Positions 54,199 to 64,000 of a stretch of 64,000 nucleotides of DNA are shown piece by piece; the stretch's first letter is position 1, and every line of letters begins with the position of its first letter. Both the position numbers and the translations under genes were made by a program. Origin of the DNA: Bugula neritina (lineage: Eukaryota; Bryozoa; Gymnolaemata; Cheilostomatida; Bugulidae); the NCBI GenBank assembly GCA_964035545.1, contig OZ037766.1, forward strand, positions 21,998,767-22,062,766, given 5' to 3'. The notes below the pieces were generated by a model, which saw only the letters and a program-made list of their open reading frames with translations, had not been told where the DNA came from and did no database searches.

Positions 54199-55214
54199 CA
54201 CTACCTGTCGCATGAAGATGGGTAGACATATGAAAGCGTTCAAGCTTCTCATAAGCTAACAGCCATATACTAAATGAGCTAAACAGTTGTGCTTAGCACT
54301 GCTTGTACTTTTGGTAGTCCCTGTACTTGTAATGTTGGCTGTGTCGTTCTCCTTACATAGGTTTTTCCCAAGCAAAGGACGACTGTTGGGACCACCCAAG
54401 GTAGTTTTGAATAGCCTTAACAGCATCTTCAATCATCTAGCACAAGTTATTCATTGCAGACGAAAATTGCATTCATGTTATGCACGAAAAACAAACCTGA
54501 AATGAGGTAACTACTAATTTTAGATCATGAAGTTATGGTAATGAAACTCAGGCGCAGAAATCTCATTCTAGAGTGGGAAGTTTTTTAAACTAAAGTGGCT
54601 CTCGCCCATTTAAGACAAGCAGGCCCTAGCCAGTAAGGTGTTCTAGTTCACCAACAGTGTATTAGAGGAGATGCTCGAACTACTGCATCATCTCACCACA
54701 GAAAACACGCATCTATTTCTCTACTTTAAATATCCGGACAATGATGGCTGGAATAAACAACTTCACTAGTGTGCTGATATAGAAACAGAGTTGTCAAAAA
54801 GAAGTATTTGTAACACAGCTCTTCAGGGTACTTGACTAGTAGGTGTTGGTACGAGGCAGTTTACACTTTTTTCTGGTTTGGTAGATCATCAGAAGAACAT
54901 CGACTATATGGCAATGGCTTTGCTATTAGATGAATAGAGCATTGCAACAAGCTTTATGAAATTTAAAGTACAGCAAATGATGAATATTTGAATTCACGTT
55001 TAGACACATCAGTTCTAGATCACCTAGATATGCCCCAGATCTTTTTGAAATAATCTCAGCTATTCAGAACCGTTGCTTTGGTAAAGCAGTGATGGAAGCC
55101 GATCAGAAATTTTGATGACTGGTTTAGATCCACTAGCTAAACATCTACATCTGATGAATAACTGCTAGCTTGCCCGATCTCTATTGTAGGGTTTCAGGAT
55201 GCAAAATTCACCAC
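54199..55214. other. Probable decayed LINE and unique DNA
   Basis: Stop-laden sequence between the two recognisable RT fragments. Some stretches may be further LINE remnants, but I could not assign domains. No gene seen. Confidence 0.4.
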
Positions 55215-55239
55215 TTTGTAGAAGCAAGGGGGAGAATTT

Positions 55240-55450
55240 GATAACTGCAATGATTACCATGGCATTTTATTATTGAATGTTTCTGGCAATTGTTTTGCAA
55301 GAATACTCCTTGAGTGTCTTCAAAAGGTAGCTGATTAAGTCTGTCAGATATGATCTTTGCTGTTTGTCAACTCATGGAGAAGTCTTGTTAGCAGAGGAAA
55401 CTACTCTTCCTTACATTTTTGGACTTTGCAAAAGTGTTTGATCTCTGGGA
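55240..55450 (+). pseudogene. LINE reverse-transcriptase fragment (catalytic N-terminal part)
   Basis: In successive frames, the text DYHGILLLNVSGNCFARILL matches the conserved NYRGISLL..V.GK.FARIL block. MIFAVCQLMEK and FLTFLDFAKVFDL match the motif carrying the first catalytic Asp. A stop and at least one frame change interrupt it. This piece lies downstream of the C-terminal fragment at 53866, the reverse of normal order, so two insertions or a rearrangement are needed. Confidence 0.7.
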
Positions 55451-55660
55451 AATTAAATTTTAAAATTACATTATGTATGTAGTTTTGCATACTCTTTCTC
55501 ACGTAGGTAACCGTAGCTTGACTGGCTACTAATAACGCTTATTGTTTAGATTCGCTATATTTAATTTGCATTGATACCCTGGAAAGATTATGTTATAATC
55601 ATCAATATCTTGTAATTTTAATGAAATGAATAAGGTTTCTGGTGTTTATTTTTGTAGATA

Positions 55661-58600
55661 ATGGCCATGGCAGCTATGCCCAAACGCCCTCCTCGTAGTT
55701 CTACTAGAATGTTGGGACACAGTTATGAAAAGGAAGAGGAATCCAACCTTCTCAATCGATTAATGAGTATGGGATTTCCCCAAAATAGATCGTAAGTTCA
55801 CAAAGTTATTTAAAAACTGTAGATTAGATTTTTTTTTTTTTCTTGTCAGAGTTTTCTCTAGTGTGGCTAAACTAAATTTTTCTGTGCAACTATAATGTCC
55901 GAGAATTCCCTTCGTAAAACTATTCTCTGAGTAGTTTGTTTACAGTGAAATATTTCTACTGCAGAACTGTCATTCCTCTAACTTTTAAAAATAATCTCTC
56001 CTTTAATTAGAAGGCAACATACCGAATGGCATATATTTTACTAAGCTGTGTAAATTTGTTGACATATTGAGTAATATATAATTTATTAAAACTTATTAGA
56101 ACATAGCACTTTGTTTACATAATAATACTTTGTACTAGAGAGAAAGCAATTGCTACCACAGGAAGCTTAAAAGAAGATGATATTGGCGACTGCGTAAACT
56201 GGTTATTGGCTCACGTGGATGACCCAAGCTTAGATGAGCTCAACTCTAGAGATTACATTCTCTACCTCTGTCCAGCTAGTGGTCAGTTAGCAGAGAGTCT
56301 AGCTAAGTTCTGGACAGATAGTAAAGTAGCTGCCCCCAATGGTGCTCATGATTCATTTCCTCACATTAGACTTACTACTTTCTTTAGGGTGAGCTTATAT
56401 TTTAGTTATGATATGCACCCGTTCACTTACAATGTTCCTGTAATTAGTGTATATGCTGACACCTTCACAATATTACAAATTGACATTGAGGTAATTCCAT
56501 TGTACATACTGACTTTCATGCTGCATGCTTTTCAGGTTCACTTTGTTGTCACATTTTAGAACTGAGTTGTATCATTTCGTTTCATAGGTTCCAGACGGTT
56601 TGATGCCCAATCTTTTGCAAGTTATAGAATCAACTATAGCAAGCTGTGAATATGTAAAATCGAATTATGAGTTGGAGTACCAGTCGCTAACTGATGATGC
56701 GTACAGATATGTTGGTCTCTTTCTCTCTGACTCTGATGACGATACACTTCATGATCTGGCTGATGTAATATACGCCAATGCTGATAAAATTGGTATGCTT
56801 TTCAAAAACTCAATTTTGAAATAAACATTTTTTGTGGTTTTACAAAATGAATTGAGAAATTGAAGTTGAAACTTTTTCATCTTATGAGTGATTATAAAAA
56901 TTTCGCTGATTGCAATAACTTCAATCAATAAATTTTCCACTCGCTACTGTAACCATATCAAGTCTCATCATCAATCTGTTGTAGGTGTGCTTATCGAGCC
57001 ATACACACGGCATATGCACATGTCTTTAGCCTACAGATTCGCAGATGAGCATCAGACTCTCATAGAAGGTTTAGCATCAAAAATAGATACTAATGCCAAG
57101 TGTAACTGGGAGTTGCGAGTCTACTCAAGGGATATTAGAACTCCATCACATGAGGTTATTTCAAATATAGAACTATGAAATCTCTTTATATTTCTACTTG
57201 AAACATTTAAGTTGAACTTAATAGTCACTATGCAATATTTGTCTCTGTTTTGTAAAAATAAATCTGGAATATGCTTTCTAGTGCGAGAGAGTTTGCTGAT
57301 TTTAGCGTTAGGAACATTGAAAGTTTTTTTATATACTTTTATAGATTAGCGGTTCAGTTGAAATCAACAGTAATAAAAAGCTTCTTGGCTTGTGTTTAGA
57401 TGTTAGCTGCGTACACAACAACCATGTATGCTCATTTACATAGTAACACAAAGATGACAATATATTTGTTATTTCTCAACATTTCACTTCTTGAGGATTT
57501 AACTAAGGCTTAGACAAGAAATGATCCCTTTCATTTATGAAATCCTTTTCAGGTGTTTTTATGTCTGAAATTATTTTACATGTTTTAATATTTTTTAAAA
57601 ATAATATTGTGAATGGAGTAGAAACGTGAGATTTATGATCTATAACTGAACAGATCAATTTTTAGATACGGATAGAGCTCAGTGTTCATGCTAACCACTA
57701 AAACTTTATTTTTGCATCCTACTTAATAATACTTATTTGTAGCTACGAGAAGTGACACATGAGTACAAGTCCTTGCAAAGTGATGAGATAAACTTAGATG
57801 TTGGAGATACCATTCTTACAGAGTTAGACTCCATTCATGACAGCATAGACGGGTGGTACACGGGCTTTTCTTTGCTAAATGGCAAGATTGGTCAATTCCC
57901 TGGCAATTACACTTTCAAGTCTTTTAGTGAACACAAAACATGGACTTTAGTGAAGTAAGTAAATTTATATGCTACAAGTTGTTGTGCTATTTTATAGTGT
58001 ATATTGCAATAACATAGTGAACTTTGAGTCTATTTCATGAAATTAAACTTGTTTATCAATTATTAAACCATGATTAACTTGTTGTGTATTCATTATTAAA
58101 CCACTTGAATGTAAATATAGACAGTTTTTGTATATCCAGTATATGTAACCCCTGAGGATGGTAACAATTATTATCAAAATATAAGGTAATAGTTTTATTT
58201 TATAATTATTTTTGACATATTTAAAATTTACTTATAGTAAGAGCTTTATGCTTTATATGAGCCCAATATGTGAGCTATTATTATTATATAATGCTTGCTC
58301 TATATATACTTTAGCATCTATAATATGCTTATTTTAAATACTTATGCTGTAGGGCGATACCAATGATAGGTAAACCACCGCTGGAAAAGGTCTCCCTCTA
58401 TGAGAATGTTCCAGATGAACAGGGATCACTGGATACTCCGGTAAGTCTTCAGTTTTACAAACTAGATGAAATTTAAGTATAGTCGCTATTTATAGTAGGT
58501 TGATAATTCATATAAACCCCATGTGGGTTTATAATCACCATCCTGTGAGAACCTCTCATGAAAAGGGATTTTTAAGTGAGCTAAGGACTGGTTTTCTATT

Positions 58601-61600
58601 GTGGTAAAGGAGAAATTATGACTGGGTGCACTTCCGAACATCACCAATCGTCTTTAGTGAATTCTAACCACTGATCTCGTGTTTACTAAGCCAGTGAATT
58701 AACCACTAGTCAAGTTGATAATTTATATTGTAGTTAAGGTTGTAACAATACAGTGACAATGCCTAAAGTTGATATTATTTTTCAATCAAATAAGTGGTTT
58801 ACTTGTGCTCATAGCGTTATGTTGAATATGTTGTAGAAAGAGCTGAGCTTTCTTGTTATTCGTCATGCAGAAAGAGTAGATGCTGTAATGGGAAAGGACT
58901 GGGTGAATAACTGTTTTGAGGCTTCTGGTAAAGGTGAGTGTTCGGTTATCAGATCTTCGTTCCTAAATAATCAGTAGCTTTTGTTATGTAATTCAATAAG
59001 TATTGATTATTGAATGTTAAACTGGCAGTTGTAGAATATACTGTAGATCCTGCCAGCATTACTTATCAACTTAAATACATGTCATTCCCCCGAAAAATAT
59101 TATACTGTGGAAATGTATATTAATTCATATATATTTTTAAACCAGGTTTATGAATCCATTAGGTTTGAAAAACCAAAATTAATACGAGTTTATAAATTTA
59201 ACTGTCTGTAGTTTATCTTCATTGCATAGCCATACTTGTTAGTAATGTATCCCGTACGATGATGTAGAGAAAATTTTGAAGAGATTCAACTTGAATATGC
59301 CAGATCAGTATGTGAAGAGACGCTCTATTTATGACTTTAAATCTGATCCTCCCATCACTGAGATAGGACGACTTCAATCTACACTGATTGGTTAGTTCTT
59401 ATATAGTGAACTCATTCTCTATTTATGAACCTATTCCACCTATTTGTATATGTCGGCTATCAAGTAATCACTTCAACAGTATGCTTCCTTATGCATTTTA
59501 GTTGTTTCCCTGTCATAAAGCTGTAAGGCTAAAAATTGTTAATATGTTTTTCCTCAGCTTTATAAGATTTTTCTTTTTCCACACTCTCCTATCCTATCAA
59601 TTAAATTCATTACAACACCGTTCAACTTTTCGAAACCTGTTTAGTCTTCCATGATGATTCTAATAAAATACTGACTTTATTCCATAATAGATATCTTCAC
59701 TTATTTCTTTAGTCCTTGAAATAGTCATTCCCCAAAAGTTTAATTTACAAATTATTAAATTCTTATTCCTACACTCAGTTATTCTATTTCTGATAAAAAC
59801 CAACTCTTTTTAAATGTTTATATTTCGGCAAAAATTTTACTCATATGCATATTTCCATTGGGTCACTTAACATTAGCTAAATACCATTGGCTTTTCCCTC
59901 TTTTTTACAATATTCTCTCTAATATTTTGTTGTTGCTATCTTTATCCTTTATTCGTAACCTATTGGCAAACATTGATATGCTAAGCCATCATTCTAGTAC
60001 TCACCAGCATGTGTAAATCTTTACATTGTTATATTACTACTATATATTTATAAACATTGTTGTCACTCTCGGATTCAATGATGTTCAGCAAAGGTTGAAA
60101 AATCTAACTACTACTGCCAGCATACCATAACTCTAGTCACTAGTGCTTACCAGCACAATATCTTCCTATCTGTTTGTATTCATCAATTTTTGCTTCACTC
60201 CTCTTGTTAAAATCTGCTTCAATGATATCTTATTTTCTTCAACTGTCACATCTTACTCAACATATTTTTTTCTGCCACTTCCAGCATCATCTTGTCAATT
60301 AAGCATTATACATTTTCCCTTCTTATTTTATGATGATCTTGTGAAGGAGATTTCTTATTCGTTGTGCATGTTATAAGACTTGGCTTTCTGTTACCATGCA
60401 ACAAGCCCAGATCTTGATTATAAATCTCTCACAATCGTTGGCTAATTGATTTTTGCTAGTTTGTCATCAGCTATTGCAACTTCTCTGCTATTCTAAGTGA
60501 AAATATGTTACCAATTCATTATTTCTACGACTGCATACTGTGACTGTACACTTGTAGGAAAAGGTTTGGCTGCCTCTCCACTCAAAATATCAGCAGTTTT
60601 CTCGTCACCTTCACTGAGATGTGTGGAGACTGCTGACTATATTGTAAAATGTAAGGCAGTGTGTTTTTCTTGAATACTTCACGTCTTTTCAACTTAATGT
60701 AAAATTTGTTGGTTTTTCTGTTGTTTTTCTAATACATTCAAGTTTTATCTCAGCCACACCAGTTCGTGTAGGCTGCATGTATCTAACTCATTTTTTTGCA
60801 TTTTCAAGATGTAGATTTTTTTATGAGTTGATTGTGTTTATATCGTATTAAAGGTATGGCGCCAGAGGTAAAGCCTGATATTAAAATAGAGAACTGCTTA
60901 TTCGAGTGGAATGGGTGGCATCGAGCATCACCCCCTACTTTCATTCCTCCTTCAGATTTAAAGGAACAAGGCTTCAATATAGGTAATGTGTAAAAAATTT
61001 AGGCTCTTCGATTTTTTTTAGATTTCGGATAAATTTATTAAAGTTTTGAAAGCTTGGTTTACACAAATATCTCAGTTTTCACTTCTTCATACTTTTTATC
61101 ATGCATAGTAAGTAAAGTGTAAATATGTTAATCAAAAGTGTAGCCTAGTGATCTCTGCTCTGTTCTGAATTTGTTGTGTAAGTCTGAGATTTAACCTTTG
61201 TTCTAGATGTGACATATAAATCTGAGATGTTAGCTTTTGATCTTATGGAAAGTTTAAATGATTATTACGAGAGGAGTTACAAGTTCTGTCAAAGTCTCAT
61301 TGAGAAGTACAATAGAGTTGGTATGTACTGTTGGCTATCCTATTACACTACATATATCTATTAGCTAGTGCAGTAAACAACTTCTATGAAGCTGTGATCT
61401 TGCCTGGGCTCAAACTGTTCCCTATACAAGTTACTTTGAAGGTAATCATTATGTCCTTCAATAGTTAAGACAAAGGCTCAATAGTTTCCTAAGTTTTGTT
61501 ACTTCACATGGGTAGGGAAATAACTAATTAATACATTATGTAAGCGTAGATAGCATAATAGAATCTTCTTTTAGTGTACTGTGTGCATTAAGTAACCCCC

Positions 61601-62575
61601 ATCCCACCCCACCCCCCCCCCCCCCCCCGCGTAGTCAAACCTAACCCCAGTAGACTATCAACATTCATATACTTATATACTATATAGTAATTATTACACT
61701 ATAGTAGTTTCTTGTAGTTGTCTACACATTTTCTTTTTTACTAACTGCTAAACTAGTACTATTTAATAAAACAAACTGACTAGTGAAAGTAAGGAAATCT
61801 TTACTACAATATTGTTTAATGTAGCAAGGGTTAAAGGCTACAAGGAGATACTAGTGTAGTGTTTAGGTTTGCCCTGTTCATGTGGAGGCGTTTACTCAAC
61901 AAACATTAGTGCTTCTAGAATGTCAGTAATGTTTTACATGTAAATAGAATACAATTTGCAGATTTCAAAACTTCAGAATATACAAGCATTTTTCAAAACT
62001 TTTTAGCTTAAACGTTTGTAAACGTAGGAAGTATTTTTCATCACAAACTTGACATGAACATATTTAACAAGTGCGTGCAATAAGGTTTCTTTGTTTCTAC
62101 TAAGCAGAAATTTTTCAAGCAAGAAGCATCTGTGTTAAAATAACATCGAATTGTTAGAAATGGCACTATATAAGTATATCTGTTGCTGGCTGGTTTCATT
62201 AGCCAATATAGACACTAGACAGACCTTCATACTTTTAATATAAATCTTGACATAAAACCTTCCATGGCTTGCTTCCCTTCTTCTACTGGTTGCAATACAA
62301 TGCATTTCTGATAAACCGGTTATGTTGTAGGTGGGTGTGTGGTGTTGGTGGGTCATGCTGGTACAGCCGAGGCATGCATACGTAGGCTTGCAAAGAAACC
62401 AACTTTATCTCAAAGAGATTTCGTTGCCTTTATCAACAAAGTACCATTTTGTGAGCCAATCTTGGCATCTAAAGTGAGTGGGGAATGGGCGGCCTACCAC
62501 CCGCCCATTCCTAAACTCTGGCACATGGATAATAAGAAGTTTGACATTAAGTTGATGACAGATCTGCATTCCTAG
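55661..62575 (+). CDS. UBASH3B: UBASH3 (TULA/STS)-like protein: UBA, 2H phosphoesterase, SH3, histidine phosphatase; 12 exons, 618 aa
   Basis: Exons: 55661-55791, 56139-56388, 56588-56792, 56985-57154, 57743-57954, 58353-58440, 58837-58933, 59268-59390, 60558-60650, 60854-60982, 61207-61320, 62331-62575. All phases join (1857 nt). It is a negative regulator of receptor signalling in vertebrates, binding ubiquitin and dephosphorylating tyrosine kinases. The UBA domain spans about residues 28-75 (LMSMGFPQNRS..DCVNWLLAHV). The 2H phosphoesterase domain reaches about 245, with the second motif MHMSLAY. SH3 spans about 253-325 (EINLDVGDTIL..GWYTG..GQFPGNY). The phosphatase starts at about 353, with RHAER at 361-365, SPSLRC (R446), FEW (E474) and VGHAG (H546), so the catalytic set is complete. 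The ATG at 55661 follows an acceptor-like TTTTTGTAG, so a 5'UTR exon is likely. It cannot be split between the UBASH3A and UBASH3B paralogues. Confidence 0.94.
58514..58713 (-). mobile_element. tRNA-derived SINE-like insertion, about 200 bp
   Basis: Flanked by GTTGATAATTCATAT (58499-58513) and GTTGATAATTTATAT (58714-58728), a 15-bp duplication with one mismatch. On the minus strand the first 60 bases read like a degenerate tRNA head: box A-like TAGTGGTTAATTCACTGGC and box B-like GTGGTTAGAATTCAC. The far end carries a near-palindrome (AAACCCCATGTGGGTTT). It lies in UBASH3 intron 6. Confidence 0.55.
61603..61627. repeat. Poly-C tract
   Basis: Run of C broken by two A residues, then at least 16 C. 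It sits in the last UBASH3 intron in otherwise AT-rich DNA, and length may be unreliable in the assembly. Confidence 0.8.
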
Positions 62576-64000
62576 CCTGTTGCTATGCTAGGTAACAGGG
62601 AACTGACTCATATGAGATGTGGTCCATGGTATTTTATTTGATATTAATAGTTCTATATTACATAGCTATATAATCACATAGTTACAAAATAACTCAACAA
62701 AATGTCTAATAAAAAGCACATTTTCATTTTCTAGTTAATATCTGCTAAAATCACTCTTGAATTGTGTCAGTTATGTCTTTAGGGTTGTAGTGTTAAGTAT
62801 TAATGATCATTAACTGTGATCAAAACAAGATGGTGCTTTTTCTACAATTACCTGTTTATCTATTTTCTTAACCCCTCTGTCTTCTTATTCAACATGTGCC
62901 TATTATGTTATTAAGCTTAAAATTGCTTGATGTTTCACAAAGAAAGTTATAGCTCAACCAAAACAGAGTATTGTTATCAAGTAATATTATTATATTACTA
63001 TATAAAAATATATTACCTGTATGCTAATATACACTAACAGCTCATAATATGTAAAACTAGCAGCTTGTCGTTTTATGATAGTAGTTTTTCAGTAATATAA
63101 ACTAGCATTAGCATTGCATTTAATAATTGCATTAGATGACATTTTAAAGATTTTTAGTTATAGGCATTTTAAAGTTTGTCCGTGACTAGAAATCATTTTT
63201 AATGACAATGTGATTTCAAAAGTTTTGTCTTATGAAATTATATTATGCAGCAACTACTCTCACTAGTTTTAAAGTAGAGATACTTGACTGTCTAATATTT
63301 AGAGAATTTATGTATTTTCTGAGCATTCTATTTAATCGCCATATAGTGAAATATTTTTATTTGTATATATAATTATCCGCTTAGTGATAAAATTAATCTT
63401 ATTGTGTGGTTTTTCAAATATACTTGCAACTTTTTTTAGTATTCCAATTTCCAAGTAATACTAAGACCTGATATAATTTGCAGGTTTCATCGACTTAACT
63501 CTTTAGTTTCATTGTTCATAATAAAGCTGTTTAGTTAATATCTATTATATCCAATATTGTTTTTACTAACAGTAATTATAAAGAGCAATTTTTTTAACAT
63601 TTTAGTACTTGACTTTTTGTATCTGAATATTTTTTTCATTACTTTTAAATTTATAATAAATACCTCAACATTTTAGTAAACCTAGCATTTTTATTTTGTT
63701 TGCTAGCCATGCTATATATTTGTACTCAAAGCATTTTTTGTTTAGAAACATGCTTCTAGTACTGTTCTGCTATTATGGTAATTTCCAGAATTGGTATCCT
63801 TAGTTAAATGGTCTTGTAGTTGAAAAACTGACATGTTTAGAAGTAAAAGTGCATAGGAGTAACTTGGGGCACAACGGGCCGAATTTTGCATTTTTTGCTC
63901 TCATCCACCTGTTTTTCAAGTTACTAGTTCAATAATCTATGGGCTTAATGCTGCATCTGTTGTCTATTACAGGTATCAGTTTGTTGTTTCTATCTCTCTC
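62576..64000. other. UBASH3 3'UTR and downstream flank
   Basis: AATAAA occurs at 62708-62713, 133 nt past the stop, and again at 63520-63525; either could end the transcript. The remainder is AT-rich with no recognisable gene. Confidence 0.55.
62708..62713 (+). terminator. UBASH3 poly(A) signal candidate
   Basis: Canonical AATAAA, 133 nt after the UBASH3 stop codon, followed by a T-rich stretch. A second candidate at 63520 would give a 950-nt 3'UTR. Confidence 0.5.

Noticed and set aside
60143-60376. 77-codon Ser/Phe-rich ORF in a UBASH3 intron
   Set aside because: Pyrimidine-rich intron sequence gives Phe/Ser text; no domain or start context.

Overview
The window is eukaryotic nuclear DNA. 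It is AT-rich and intron-dense, with GT..AG introns of a few hundred to about 3,500 bases. The gene content fits a bilaterian invertebrate: LRRC27-like, mitochondrial glutamate dehydrogenase, RNF123/KPC1 and UBASH3/TULA orthologues. Introns crowded with small transposons and a lineage-specific flavin-reductase fusion would suit a lophotrochozoan (bryozoan, mollusc or similar), but the phylum cannot be fixed from the sequence alone. Exon models were built by hand from homology, splice signals and codon phase. All junctions fit except one in RNF123 (exons 2/3).

Layout. 1228-10773 (minus): a complete 10-exon LRRC27-like gene. 13083-18344 (minus): a GC-rich Ty3-type LTR retrotransposon with near-identical LTRs. 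It keeps gag, a protease and an extra zinc-finger ORF, but lacks reverse transcriptase, RNase H and the integrase core. 18809-19218: a foldback/MITE whose relative lies at 41351-41611. 20256-20495 (plus): a 79-residue putative membrane microprotein. 20912-23602 (minus): a 4-exon flavin-reductase-like gene that converges on the microprotein, with adjoining poly(A) signals. 25693-33698 (minus): a 10-exon glutamate dehydrogenase. 34949-51006 (minus): a 28-exon RNF123 E3 ligase (SPRY plus C-terminal RING). 51007-55660: simple repeats and broken LINE fragments. 55661-62575 (plus): a complete 12-exon UBASH3-like gene (UBA, 2H phosphoesterase, SH3, histidine phosphatase).

The host genes do not form one pathway. 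They are metabolic (GDH, flavin enzyme) and signalling or ubiquitin-related (RNF123, UBASH3) housekeeping genes, mostly on the minus strand. The accessory content is unusually varied for one window. It includes a recently mobile but non-autonomous LTR element, four kinds of inverted-repeat element with distinct target duplications (TAA, TA, TTAA and about 4 bp ATAA), a tRNA-like SINE with 15-bp duplications, and a 50-bp retroposed tail with perfect 18-bp duplications.

The most unusual object is the LTR element. It has an intact Gag, a -1 slippery heptamer in the correct phase, a perfect tRNA-Leu primer site, and a third ORF whose first AUG lies just after a good splice acceptor, yet it cannot copy itself. 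One difference in 351 bases between the LTRs implies recent mobilisation by an autonomous partner.
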